The notes: generated by a model from the sequence alone, not told the origin. 64,000 nt of DNA from Bradyrhizobium sp. CB2312 (GCF_029714425.1 NZ_CP121668.1:1757501-1821500), one strand, 5' to 3'. Numbered from the stretch's first letter, positions 25,990 to 34,692 are shown. A program made the numbers and translations.

Positions 25990-26814
25990 TCAGCCCGCGT
26001 CGCGCTCGGCTGCTGAAGGCCACGGCGGCAAGGGCGGCAACCCAAGAGCCTTGCGTACAGGTCCGAACGACTTCCGGTGAACTGCGCATGCGCCAAGCCT
26101 GGCGAGGGCTTCGTAATGAGCCGGCACCGGGTAGCCCTTGTGGTCCGCGAATCCATAGCCGGGGTGACGCATGTCGAGCGTCCGCATGATGGCGTCGCGC
26201 TCGACCTTCGCGAGGATGGAGGCGGCGGCGATGCTTGCGGACTTGGCGTCGCCCTTGATGATGGCCTGCTGAGGGAGGTCGATTTCCTTCAACCGCTTCG
26301 CATCGATGAGCAAGTGTTGCGGCGTCAGCCCTAGCCCCCGGACTGCACGCTGCATAGCCTGAATGCCTGCCCAATGGATGTTGATCGCGTCGATCTCCTC
26401 GACCTCGACAAACACCACGCACCAACTCTCTGCTTTGTCCTTGATCTCCTTCGCGAGTTCCTCGCGAGCCGCGGCGTCGAGTTTCTTCGAGTCGTCGATT
26501 CCCACTATTCGTGTGCCGGGTTTCAGGATCACGGCAGCGGCGGAGACTGGCCCGGCGAGCGGGCTCATGCCGGCCTCGTCCACGCCTGCCACAGCATGTT
26601 GGCCACTTTCCCAAAGAGAGGTCTCGAAGCGGAGCATCTTGCGGAGGCGCTGCCCTTCGGACCTGTTTTCGAAGCGACGCTTATCGATCGAAGCCAGGAT
26701 GGCACGGGCTCCCGCGCGGCAGTCGGCGCGCAAGATCTGCTCGACGCTGGCCTCGAGCGGCCTTTTCTCGACGACATAGCGCTTACGCAACACATCGAGC
26801 GAATATTGGGACAT
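25990..26814 (-). CDS. rnhB: Ribonuclease HII with N-terminal extension
   Basis: 274 residues. The catalytic set is present: D79 and E80 in AGVDEAGMSPLAGPV, D171 in LLIDAKRL and D189 in IKGDAKSASIAAASILAKV; DDSKKL is also seen. The enzyme cuts RNA in RNA-DNA hybrids and removes single ribonucleotides. Residues 1-72 are a basic helical extension absent from ordinary RNase HII, and the usual GVDEAGRG reads DEAGMS. This may therefore be a second, divergent copy. It runs opposite to the neighbouring ligase and topoisomerase genes. Confidence 0.92.
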   Translation of the reverse strand: MSQYSLDVLRKRYVVEKRPLEASVEQILRADCRAGARAILASIDKRRFENRSEGQRLRKMLRFETSLWESGQHAVAGVDEAGMSPLAGPVSAAAVILKPGTRIVGIDDSKKLDAAAREELAKEIKDKAESWCVVFVEVEEIDAINIHWAGIQAMQRAVRGLGLTPQHLLIDAKRLKEIDLPQQAIIKGDAKSASIAAASILAKVERDAIMRTLDMRHPGYGFADHKGYPVPAHYEALARLGACAVHRKSFGPVRKALGLPPLPPWPSAAERDAG

Positions 26815-27073
26815 AGCGGCCTTCGCACAGACTAATCGGGGAAGCGTGTCCGTAAACTTTGTGGCGATTGTCTGAAGTTAGGCCTTGCCGCCATCGTCAG
26901 CCTACGTAGCGCCCCGTCAAGAGGAACCGCCGGCTCTAGCTGGGGGTCGGTATTCTGCGCGGCTACTGATCTGTATCTACGACCCCCGATCTCCGAACGG
27001 AACCAACCGCTGTCTTCATTCCTTTAGAAAGGAGTGGAGCCTCGATCCCAGGGTGCTTCCGAGGGACAGGCCC

Positions 27074-28177
27074 ATGCTCCGAGAGACTCGCCACGAAGAA
27101 CAGGTTCTGGACCGCACCGCCGAGGTCGCAGCCACCATTGCCGAAGAAGGCCTTCGCTATGTCAGCGACTCCGCGCCCGGTTACACCCGCAAGCGGACGG
27201 GGACTACCTTCAGCTACTACGACAAGGATGGGAAGCGCATCACCGATGCCGCCGTTGTCCGACGCATCAAGTCCATCGGCATCCCGCCGGCCTACGAATC
27301 CGTCTGGATCTGCCCCTCCGCCAACGGCCACATCCAGGCGACCGGGCTCGATGCGCGGGGGCGCAAGCAGTACCGCTACCACGCGAAATGGCGCGAGCTG
27401 CGCGACCAGAACAAGTACGAGCACATCATCCAGTTCGCCGCTGCGCTGCCCGCGCTGCGCGACCGTGTCGCCGCCGATATGAAGCTGGACGGACTACCCC
27501 GCGAGAAGGTGCTGGCCACGATTGTCAGTCTTCTAGACAAGACATTGATCCGGGTCGGCAACGCCGAGTATGCCGAGAAAAACAGATCTTACGGGCTCAC
27601 CACCATGCGCCGCAAGCACGTCGCGGTCGGTCGCGGCGTCCTTCGGTTCGACTTCACGGGCAAGTCGGGCAAACAATGGAAGCTTCGCGTCGAGGACAAG
27701 CGGATAGCTGCGATCGTGAAGCGCTGCGCGGAGATCCCGGGACACGAACTCTTCAAGTACCTTGACGACGACGGACAGCCCCGCACCATCGATTCCGGCG
27801 ACGTCAACGCCTACATCAAGGACGTCACGGGCGAGGACTTCAGCGCCAAGGATTTCCGGACCTGGGCGGGGACGGTTCTGGCGGCGTTGGCCCTGGCCGA
27901 ATTCAAGAAGTACGATAGTCAGGCCGAGGCGAAGCGCAACGTCGTCGCCGCGATCGAGAGGGTCTCGAAGCAATTGGGCAACACGCCGACCATCTGCCGC
28001 AAGTGCTACGTGCACCCGGAAGTCCTGAACGCCTACATGTCGGGTGATCTTGTGAAGATGATTGAAGCCAAGATCGCGCAGAAGTTCAAGCGCCCATTCG
28101 CCAAGCTCACTTCCGACGAGATCATGGTGCTGGCATTTCTCCGCAAACGTCTCGGCTCGGTAAAGGCCCCCGCCTAG
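27074..28177 (+). CDS. DNA topoisomerase IB (poxvirus/bacterial type)
   Basis: 367 residues from the ATG at 27074 (AGGGACAGG upstream); the longer frame from 26885 is unsupported. The N-terminal domain has GLRYVSDSAPGYTRKR, FSYYDKDGKRI and YRYHAKWRELRD. The catalytic domain has RVGNAEYAEKNRSYGLTTMR, KDFRTWAGT, and the nucleophile Tyr312 in ICRKCYVHPEVLNAY. It relaxes supercoils through a 3'-phosphotyrosine intermediate without ATP. It completes the DNA-metabolism cluster. A bacterial accessory gene, often near ligase genes. Confidence 0.93.
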   Translation: MLRETRHEEQVLDRTAEVAATIAEEGLRYVSDSAPGYTRKRTGTTFSYYDKDGKRITDAAVVRRIKSIGIPPAYESVWICPSANGHIQATGLDARGRKQYRYHAKWRELRDQNKYEHIIQFAAALPALRDRVAADMKLDGLPREKVLATIVSLLDKTLIRVGNAEYAEKNRSYGLTTMRRKHVAVGRGVLRFDFTGKSGKQWKLRVEDKRIAAIVKRCAEIPGHELFKYLDDDGQPRTIDSGDVNAYIKDVTGEDFSAKDFRTWAGTVLAALALAEFKKYDSQAEAKRNVVAAIERVSKQLGNTPTICRKCYVHPEVLNAYMSGDLVKMIEAKIAQKFKRPFAKLTSDEIMVLAFLRKRLGSVKAPA

Positions 28178-28404
28178 TGCAATCCCGAAGCGAGAAATTG
28201 CTTTGGCTGGCAGCGTCAGCTCGCCGTCCCCGGCAGGTGGTGGAAGGACGGTCAGCTCTTCTGGCGCGAACTCTTCTTCGCAGTTGTCGCAGCGGCGTGG
28301 GATTTCGAGCATCCGCGCATTTGCTCACGTAGTTGGCGGAATTCGGCAAAGGCGGCCGGAATGAACCCAAGAACCGCTGGTCAGTTGGTACCAGGAGAAT
28401 ACAA
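28178..28404. other. Region after topoisomerase IB with a remnant frame
   Basis: A minus-strand frame starting at 28312 reads MLEIPRRCDNCEEEF, a plausible CxxC protein start, for about 45 codons. It then runs antisense into the topoisomerase gene without a stop. It may be the cut-off start of a lost gene. No other gene was seen. Confidence 0.3.
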
Positions 28405-28438
28405 AAAAGTCGCGCCCACAGGAATGGGCGCGACTTTT
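28405..28438 (-). terminator. Rho-independent terminator
   Basis: Perfect stem of 14 bases (28405-28418 with 28425-28438), loop CAGGAA, GC core GTCGCGCCCA. On the minus strand it ends in a run of T. It lies 39 bases after the exported-protein gene at 28477-28740. Confidence 0.85.
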
Positions 28439-28476
28439 CTCGAATAGCCAAAGATGATCAGGAATGATGCCCTCGA

Positions 28477-28740
28477 CTATTTCTCTTTGATGACAGTCGT
28501 GCTGCTACTGCCAACTGTCCCTTCCTCGCAGACTTTGGTCCGCTTGATGCGATCTTCGGCTTCCACGCGGCTCTTGAAAGCCATCGGGCCGATCTGTGTT
28601 ACGACCTCCTTGTCCGCCGGGCGTGTGGTGGTAACCGTGCATTGGCGGCTCGGACCTTGCACGACATAGTACTCATCGGCCAGTGCTGGGGCGGTGCATC
28701 CGATGATTAATGCGCCAGCAAGAAGAAGTGGTGCCTTCAT
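28477..28740 (-). CDS. Small exported protein of unknown function
   Basis: 87 residues. The signal peptide (KAPLLLAGALIIGCTAPALA) is cut before DEYYVVQGPSRQCTV. The mature part is a small domain with two cysteines (RQCTVTTTRP and KVCEEG), a predicted helix EAEDRIKRTK, and a Ser/Thr tail. The pattern is common in Bradyrhizobium; no activity is known. A strong terminator follows. The N-terminal Cys in the signal is not in a lipobox. Confidence 0.75.
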   Translation of the reverse strand: MKAPLLLAGALIIGCTAPALADEYYVVQGPSRQCTVTTTRPADKEVVTQIGPMAFKSRVEAEDRIKRTKVCEEGTVGSSSTTVIKEK

Positions 28741-28994
28741 TGTCGCCTCTCTCTGTTCAAGTGCTGCCGGCCGGTGCGATCAAGAAGCCACGTGCTAGCG
28801 CGCACGCGACCGCTCATGCTCCCTCCTGTCGGCGGCTCTGTAACTCGTTGCGGACTACAAGAGTTCCGAAAGGCCACGTCATCAGAACCAAGCCTTGGAA
28901 CGAGGCCAAGGTGCTGCAGGGCCAGTTACTGGATGATGTGCTCAGGTTCTGATGGCCGCTGCATGGCACGCGGGCTTTCGTTCAGAAGCACAAA
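28741..28994. other. Intergenic region
   Basis: Upstream region of the exported-protein gene. A GGAAC sits near 28867 on the minus strand but no CGTT at proper spacing follows. No gene was seen. Confidence 0.35.
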
Positions 28995-29020
28995 CAAAAA
29001 TGCCGCCCCGAAGGAGCGGC
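28995..29020 (-). terminator. Rho-independent terminator of the CsbD gene
   Basis: Minus strand: stem GCCGCTCC/GGGGCGGC around a UUC(G) loop, followed by TTTTTG. It lies 29 bases after the csbD-like stop. Confidence 0.8.
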
Positions 29021-29048
29021 GAGTGCGAAACCTACATATGAGCGGAAC

Positions 29049-29240
29049 TCATTTCTTCATGGCGTCTGCTGCGTCTCTCGCCGCATCCTTAACGTCACCT
29101 GCGGCATTATGTGCAGCGCCCTTGGCCTTGTCAGCCTTGCCTTCCATTTGCAGGTCCTTATCGCCAGTCAGCTTACCCGCGCCTTCCTTGATGCTGCCCT
29201 TGGCCTTATCGGCGGCACCTTTCACATGTTCGCGATCCAT
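29049..29240 (-). CDS. CsbD-family general stress protein
   Basis: 63 residues. The start MDREHVKGAADKAKGSIKEG at 29240 has GAAGGAG upstream. It shows the repeated ADKAKG and GKLTGD motifs of the CsbD family: soluble, low-complexity, Lys/Ala/Asp-rich, hydrophilin-like. Such proteins accumulate under stress. The EcfG-type promoter at 29273-29297 agrees with general-stress control. A terminator follows. The frame extending to 29351 is untranslated leader and promoter. Confidence 0.92.
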   Translation of the reverse strand: MDREHVKGAADKAKGSIKEGAGKLTGDKDLQMEGKADKAKGAAHNAAGDVKDAARDAADAMKK

Positions 29241-29272
29241 AACGCGCGCTCCTTCGATCTGAATAGCACTCC

Positions 29273-29297
29273 AACGCACCTGAAGGTGCAGCGTTCC
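29273..29297 (-). promoter_or_regulatory. EcfG (general stress sigma factor) promoter of csbD
   Basis: Minus strand GGAAC (29297-29293), 16-base spacer, CGTT (29276-29273). This fits the alphaproteobacterial EcfG consensus exactly. It ends 32 bases before the csbD start codon. Confidence 0.8.
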
Positions 29298-29604
29298 AAA
29301 TAGCGCCGATGAGCAAAGCCAATCGGCTGAGTGGACCTGTGCGGTAACCATGTTGACCCAAGAATGTTCGACCTCGGGAGCTACTTTTTATGGCGCCGTG
29401 GCACTGAAGAAGGTGTGCAATCCCGAGGCGGCTGGTGCTCTCGGTTGGGCGAAGGACGTTCCGCAGCATCTTTGCCGGTACAGCAGAAGTCGCGAGGGCG
29501 TTGCACATTTGCAACCCGCACAGCCATTCGAGGTAGTAAGCTGCCGAGCAGAATGACTGAAACATACTTCGTGTTTACTTCGATACGATCAGCGGGGACG
29601 GAAA

Positions 29605-29805
29605 GTGTTTGATGTCTATCGCAATGATAAGCGCGAGTTGCTGGTTCTAAGCAATGGCTCTGCCATACCTGTCGTTTGCTCGCACAATAACTGGCGCAAG
29701 AAAAGAAAAAGAGTTCTGAAAGTCAGCGACGAGATCAGGGCGGCCGTTGAGGGGCAAGGCTATTACGTTCGCAGCTTGCGGGTTACTAAGAGGGGATTGA
29801 TCTAG
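29605..29805 (+). CDS. Small basic protein of unknown function
   Basis: 66 residues, starting [20 protein letters not shown]. The middle is very basic ([20 protein letters not shown]) and the end reads [15 protein letters not shown] short beta-strand start and a basic helix suggest nucleic-acid contact, without proof. No family name was recognised. Converges on the next gene with a 6-base gap. Confidence 0.6.
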   Translation: MFDVYRNDKRELLVLSNGSAIPVVCSHNNWRKKRKRVLKVSDEIRAAVEGQGYYVRSLRVTKRGLI

Positions 29806-29811
29806 GCAAAG

Positions 29812-30024
29812 CTAGGTCGTCGCGCCGCCATCCAACTGCGCCAGCCCCGCCTCGGTCACGTTGATATCTTCCTCAATCTGCTGAATGGTTGTCCCACAAT
29901 CAAATCCCGTGCGTGCCTTTAGGTCCACGGCCAGCTTCCGGCGCTGCATGCGCAAATCGTCGAGAGCCCTCCTGTCATTCAGGCGAACGTAAGCGTTCAC
30001 AATAAGCTCGATTGCGTTTGGCAT
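29812..30024 (-). CDS. Small helical protein of unknown function
   Basis: 70 residues, MPNAIELIVNAYVRLNDRRA at the start, then ALDDLRMQRRKLAVDLKAR and IQQIEEDINVTEAGLAQL. Two long amphipathic helices are likely, a coiled-coil-like hairpin. The start overlaps GGCAGGGA. No family was recognised; the pattern recurs in Bradyrhizobium small proteins. Ends tail to tail with its neighbour. Confidence 0.6.
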   Translation of the reverse strand: MPNAIELIVNAYVRLNDRRALDDLRMQRRKLAVDLKARTGFDCGTTIQQIEEDINVTEAGLAQLDGGATT

Positions 30025-30060
30025 TCCCTGCCCCAGTCCTCATTACCTAACCCGCAACGC

Positions 30061-30261
30061 TCAGCCCGCGAGACTCCTCATAACGGCATCTCTTCGCAGA
30101 TTATGTCCGGCAGCCGACAAATGGGACGCCCCTATGACCAGGCCGAGCCGCCTTAATCTCATGAGGGCAAGAGGGTTGCATAATTCAATGGAAAGTCCGG
30201 CTCCCAATATCGCTATGGTGCGCTGTTCATCGCTATCTAGATCAGCCCATGAAATGTCCAT
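30061..30261 (-). CDS. Small protein of unknown function, possible winged-helix fold
   Basis: 66 residues from the ATG at 30261 (a GTG lies just upstream). It reads MDISWADLDSDEQRTIAIL, then ELCNPLALMRLRRLGLV and LSAAGHNLRRDAVMRSL. The helix order with a C-terminal LTPxG-like element (LSAAGHNL) resembles half of a winged-helix domain. Function unknown. Confidence 0.55.
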   Translation of the reverse strand: MDISWADLDSDEQRTIAILGAGLSIELCNPLALMRLRRLGLVIGASHLSAAGHNLRRDAVMRSLAG

Positions 30262-30287
30262 CACGCGGCTCCGCGTTAAACGATTAT

Positions 30288-30422
30288 CTAAAACCCAAAC
30301 GCGTGCCTGATTTGCCGCAGCATAGCCATGGCCGCGTCGGTGTACCGACCGTTGGTTAGGTAGTGATCCACCTGCGCTGTGCTAATCAGCGCGACAACTG
30401 CCACTGTGAAGCCCTTAAACAT
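30288..30422 (-). CDS. 44-residue small protein, probably membrane-associated
   Basis: The ATG at 30422 follows an excellent AAGGAGAGG ribosome site, the best argument that it is translated. The N-terminal 15 residues are hydrophobic (FKGFTVAVVALISTAQ), then DHYLTNGRYTDAAMAMLRQI, ending HAFGF. The N-terminus could be a short membrane anchor or signal. No family was recognised. Confidence 0.6.
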   Translation of the reverse strand: MFKGFTVAVVALISTAQVDHYLTNGRYTDAAMAMLRQIRHAFGF

Positions 30423-30797
30423 TGGGCCTCTCCTTCAAGAGACCGCCAACCGGGCGTGTCGAAAAATCAAAGCGTTCTTGGAATTGGCTGCCGCCTATGG
30501 CGACCTAATAGGGAAATGGTGACACTGACTTGTAACCGGTTCCTTAACGGGCGTGATGTACGGACGCGAGCGCGCCGCCAAGGCGAAGACGCTGAAACGA
30601 GCAATGTATCGCTCCAGCTCACGGATCGCCGTCGTCTTCCGATTGGCGCTGGCGGGATGGCTAGGCCAGGCCCTTGGAAGACAAGCATGCGTTTATTCAC
30701 GCTTCACATGCAAGCCGGTCAGCGACCTTGCGCGCCTCCATTGCCCACTCTGCCGAGGCGCCATAGATCGCGGCAAAGCTATCGCGCGCACGGCCGA
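30423..30797. other. Intergenic region with a possible orphan C-terminus
   Basis: On the minus strand, a frame ending at about 30709 reads ARDSFAAIYGASAEWAMEAR, then KVADRLACEA. It is protein-like but has no clear start. It begins right after the stop of the next gene, so it could be a short overlapping gene. The rest holds nothing. Confidence 0.3.
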
Positions 30798-31016
30798 TCA
30801 GCCCTCAATGTGCTTCACCGTCGAAATCGGCCAGCGACCTTCATGTCCCGCGACCGAGATGCGAAGTCCGTGCTCATCATCGAGAAAGACGCGATCAATT
30901 GTGCCAGCCTTGCCGTCAGTCAAGACGACCGTCTTGCCGACCAGCTCCGTCTCGGCCTCGTGAAGTTCGCGTAAGATGTTCATCGCTCGCGCGTCGCCGG
31001 TACTTGCAGCACTCAC
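30798..31016 (-). CDS. Small PRC-barrel-like protein of unknown function
   Basis: 72 residues from a GTG at 31016 with AGGG upstream; an ATG at 30983 is the alternative. The core VGKTVVLTDGKAGTIDRVFL, then HGLRISVAGHEGRWPIS, is a run of short strands that resembles a PRC-barrel or KOW-type module. Soluble. Function unknown. Confidence 0.5.
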   Translation of the reverse strand: MSAASTGDARAMNILRELHEAETELVGKTVVLTDGKAGTIDRVFLDDEHGLRISVAGHEGRWPISTVKHIEG

Positions 31017-31141
31017 GAATGCACCCTGTTTGGTGCGAATTCTTGTATTCTACCACTCTGGTATTTTGACGCGAGCACGCAATCGGGTGATGCAGCGCAC
31101 CCTCCCAGCAGCACGCGCTCGACCGTGAGACCCGCGATCAA

Positions 31142-31309
31142 TCAGTGAATGGTTGACTTCACGGGGTCCGCCGACTGACCGAGAGTTGCATTTTCCTCGG
31201 CCTCCTGCACTCGGCCTCGAAGTATCTCAAGTTCGGCAAGCTGAGAAAGAAGTGCCTGAGCGCGCTGGCACAGGACAACGCGGTTGTACGCACGATTGCG
31301 GTTACTCAT
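31142..31309 (-). CDS. 55-residue coiled-coil protein
   Basis: Starts MSNRNRAYNRVVLCQRAQAL. One long helix follows (LLSQLAELEILRGRVQEAEE), then a short tail ending VKSTIH. Heptad leucines suggest a coiled coil. No clear ribosome site was confirmed. Too short for a family call. Confidence 0.45.
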   Translation of the reverse strand: MSNRNRAYNRVVLCQRAQALLSQLAELEILRGRVQEAEENATLGQSADPVKSTIH

Positions 31310-31520
31310 TGCACGCCCCCGATGTTTGAAGAGTTAGTTCCTTGGGTCGGTTCTCATCCCCCTGCAAGGGTTTTCTCACTCGGCCAGATCATGCGAGCTG
31401 GTCGAGCTACCGACGTTGCATTCCCGGAAGTGGGACGATAGCTCAAGCTCAGCCAAGTGCTCCCAGCATTCCGCGTCCGCGAGGAGTTTCCATTTGTTCA
31501 TGCTGTTGTAAGCGGCCTGT

Positions 31521-32250
31521 TGACGCCATAGCCTTCTCGACCTGGCAAAATCCTTTACGCTGGTTCGTTACGATGCGCGCGGCAATGGTCTCTCTGATTG
31601 GGACGTCGGCGAAGTCTCCTTCGATGCGTGGGTCAGCGTATGGAGACGGTTGTCGATGCCGCTGGCCTCGACCGATTTCCCTTGCTCGGATATTCACAAG
31701 GCTGCGCCGTCTCGATCGCCTACGCAGCAAAGCACCCCGATCGCGTGTCGCACCTGATCTTGTGCGGCGGATTTGCAATTGGCTTCAATAAAAGACCCAA
31801 TACCACTACCGCCGATTGCGAGCGTTGGGCGGCCATGAAGACATTGATGAAGCTCGGGTGGGGTTCGGACGACGCAACATTCCGTCAGATGTTTACATCT
31901 CAGATGATGCCGACTGCCACGCGGGAGCAGGCCGACGCGTTCAACGAAATCCAGCGTCTGAGCGCTTCGCCCGAGTGCGCTGTGCGCTACCTTGAGACAG
32001 TTGGCGAGTTCGACGTTCGCCATCTGTTGTGCCAGGTCAGAGCGCCGACGCTGGTGATGCATGTCCGCGACGATGTTCGGGTACCGATTGCCTTGGGCCG
32101 CGAAATGGCCGCTGGAATTCCGAACGCCAGATTCATTGCGTTGCCGGGCAAGAACCACGTCTTGCTTGAGCAAGACCCAGGCGTGACGCAGTTCTCAAGC
32201 GAACTGAAAAGCTTTGTGAGTGCCCAGCTTGATGGAGCCGCCGATAAGCA
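31521..32250 (+). pseudogene. Alpha/beta hydrolase fragment, broken
   Basis: Homology begins at about 31524 (RHSLLDLAKSFTLVRYDARG), directly after an in-frame TGA. It shifts frame near 31639, and continues as METVVDAAGLDRFPLLGYSQG with the nucleophile elbow GYSQG. Further on come HVRDDVRVP (acid) and GKNHVLLEQDP (His). The N-terminal strands are missing, and the frame then runs on into unrelated DNA to 32602. A start at 31640 could still give a shortened product. Such domains usually belong to larger regulators or hydrolases. Confidence 0.7.
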
Positions 32251-32925
32251 AACCTCGATTGTTCCAATTACAAGACATGTCCGACGCAGCAACCGCGGCC
32301 CCATGTCGGCTCTCGGTCGGAAATCGGACGGGTACGATAGTCGCGGCGCCTCTCGGGGGCGGATCTTTCTTCACGCTCCGCGTGAGGATCCAGAGCGTTT
32401 ACGTCGGGCAGGGGAGCGCTGCAGCGTCAGGGGCTTCGTTCTAGTGGCGCCGTCATCTAGGTCTCAACCCATAACTTCCGAGAAGAGCTGTTATCGGAAG
32501 GTATCGATCTCCAGTGAATTGCGCCCGAAGTATCAGAAGGCAACCTCCCGACCGATAAGGTTTCATACGAAACCTTATCAGTTTTGCCGTCTCGGCCGTT
32601 AGCAAACCTCCCGTGCGGAAGCATACTTGAAACCGGCGCTCAGATCCTACGGCGCGCACTGTAAGTCTGTGCACTTTGGGGGCACGTGCACCACTGCATG
32701 ATGGTCGACTCGGCCTGCCATTGTTAGTTTCAATGCGCACAGGCTCGCTGTGAGCTTGCGGACGTTTTGAGGGACATCCATGCATATCGACCCGGCGAGG
32801 CTTGGACCGACGGCCAACGAGTTGCCGCGAACCCGCTCGACTTTGATGCCTCTTCTTGAGCCAGAGCGTAAGTTCAATTTTCTAAGGCACAGAATCCAAG
32901 GAGCATGTTTGAAGTTGCGCACTGG
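32251..32925. other. Intergenic region with a perfect inverted repeat
   Basis: 32554-32579 is a perfect 11-base inverted repeat (GATAAGGTTTC, ATAC spacer, GAAACCTTATC). Near 32300 lies a CCCATGTCGGCTCTCGGTCG segment of a kind common in Bradyrhizobium intergenic DNA. No gene was seen. Confidence 0.5.
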
Positions 32926-33117
32926 TCATGCGTTCAGCCTATCGGACGAATGTTTGGCCGCATAAGCATGCGAAGCGTTATCAGCTCGCGACTCGTAATA
33001 GTCGGCAAGGTCCTTAAGGTGACCCGCGATCGCTGAGTCGGTCATGGTTTGGGCTGCGCGGAGCAAAGTCCATGCTGTCTCTAAATATGCCTTGCCTCGT
33101 TGTGAGATCTGGACCAT
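32926..33117 (-). CDS. Small helical protein of unknown function
   Basis: 63 residues from the ATG at 33117, which overlaps the stop of the upstream gene (TGATG). It is helical throughout: MVQISQRGKAYLETAWTLLR, AAQTMTDSAIAGHLKDLADY, YESRADNASHAYAAKH. Coupled translation with the zinc-ribbon gene suggests a joint role. No family was recognised. Confidence 0.6.
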   Translation of the reverse strand: MVQISQRGKAYLETAWTLLRAAQTMTDSAIAGHLKDLADYYESRADNASHAYAAKHSSDRLNA

Positions 33118-33338
33118 CACGAGACCCTCGCGCGGTTCTCTGGCAGCTGGTTGAAGGTGATCTGGAGCCAGCCCACCCAATTGCGGTCACTTTCCCTGCG
33201 GGCTCTGAAGCGATCGACGCACTTCTTGGAACAAAGAGGTGTTCGCCACGAGTAGTGCCGGACGAGACCAAACTTGCCACCACAAACTGCGCATCGCGCG
33301 GCACTACCGGATCTAGGACTTTCGGAGCAGTTGGGCAT
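33117..33338 (-). CDS. Small zinc-ribbon-like protein
   Basis: 73 residues. The motif CAVCGGKFGLVRHYSWRTPL followed by CSKKCVDRF gives C-x2-C and C-x3-C, a likely zinc knuckle. The tail RRESDRNWVGWLQIT is basic and aromatic. It is the first of two overlapping genes. Nucleic-acid or protein binding is inferred from the fold only. No homologous named family recalled. Confidence 0.6.
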   Translation of the reverse strand: MPNCSESPRSGSAARCAVCGGKFGLVRHYSWRTPLCSKKCVDRFRARRESDRNWVGWLQITFNQLPENRARVS

Positions 33339-34076
33339 TGTAATCTCCTCTTGGCTTTATCGCAGCTGTTAGTAGATCATCCTTTTTTCACGATCGCACT
33401 TCATGAGGCCATGCGCTTTTCCAACGCATGCATGCTAGGGCGATTGAGATCAGCAACTCAATTGAACGTTTAGTCGTCGCGTCATCCAAATGGTGCCGGG
33501 GACCGATACGAAGGTCTAGGGCGCTCCTCCTCAATGCGGACCACTCGCGCAAATGGTCTTTGCGTGCGCAAACGGACGAAATCTTGGTCGACAATCGCTT
33601 TGGGCCGCGCGTTTCAACGAACGCATCGACCACATGGACCACGTTGTCCTCGCTTACCCAATCCTCCAGGCAGTCCGGCAAGAGCGATACGGATGGGACG
33701 CTTCGCTGAAGGCGCGGACGGATCCCGGTCGGCCCCAATCAGGAAACGGAGAAGGGTCCGCGTATCCAAAAATCCTGAGTGTCATTTGGGGGCACTATCT
33801 AGGTCACCACCACAAAGATCCGAGTTCGGATTCGCGAAATGTTTCTGTTGACGTCCTCCTCAATTTGCAAAGTCGCGATATCTTTCGCTCTCTTACCTGG
33901 TGCGGCACCCGGTCGGCGAAGTCGCGCCGACAGATCCATCGTAGGTGCGGCGTCAGAGTCAAGGACGGCGGCGCGCGTTGGCATGCGCAACCTCGATTGG
34001 CCCAAGGGCGGCAACGGGTTTCGGAGTCCCTGCAGAGGCAGCTGGCATTCCTCGCTACGGCATCACGCGGCGAGCT
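33339..34076. other. Intergenic remnant region
   Basis: No convincing gene despite several open frames on both strands. 33448-33468 is one copy of a dispersed repeat (core CAATTGAACG) also at 41400, 41632 and 45049. Confidence 0.4.
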
Positions 34077-34120
34077 GGCAATAACGATCTTCTATCAACT
34101 CTACGGCGAGAGGTGATTCC
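34077..34120 (+). promoter_or_regulatory. Shared 45-bp regulatory box, copy 1 (cupin)
   Basis: Begins GGCAATAACGATCTTCTATC and ends GGCGAGAGGTGATTCC. The core ATAA-N7-CTAT resembles an OxyR half-site. Copies at 47508, 53628 and 58775 share order and spacing. It ends 57 bases before the cupin start. Confidence 0.65.
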
Positions 34121-34692
34121 ACTCGTCGGCGTTGCGATGTCACTCTCGTCATGTTCAACATGACCAGGAGCTACAAATGTCAGCCCAGCAGCCGGTTCTC
34201 AGGCCGCCCCGCGCCGGCGAGACGGTGACCTCGAGCGGCGGCTCGAGCATCGAGATGAAAGTGGATAGCCGCCAGTCCGGAGGTGACTATGGCGCTGTCC
34301 TGTGGACGGTACGGGCGGGGAGGAGCCGCCGCTGCACACCCACTCGCGCGAGGACGAACTGGTCTACGTGGTGCAGGGGCAGCTAATCGCGCGGGTCGGC
34401 GATGCCCGCGTCGAGGTGGGACCGGGCGCCTACGCGGCTCTTCCCCGCGGTGTGCCGCATACGATCAAGGTGGTCGGCGACCAGGCACCCTGCTGGTCAG
34501 CTTGTGCCGGGTGCGGATTCCGCTCGATGTCGCCCACCATTCCGAGATGATCTCGCCCACCATTCCGATTTGAAGTCGCCCGCCCGTTCCGAGATGATGT
34601 CGCCCACCATTCCGGGATGATGTCGCCCGGGTGACGAGACCTCTTCTGGCTCCCATAGGGTCAACCCTTTCGGCTTTGCGAAGGGGACCTGG

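Noticed and set aside
28178..28312. CxxC protein gene on the minus strand
   Set aside because: After about 45 protein-like codons the frame is only antisense of topoisomerase IB; at most a remnant.
33553..34116. 187-codon plus frame before the cupin
   Set aside because: No ribosome site, no family pattern, and it overlaps the regulatory box.
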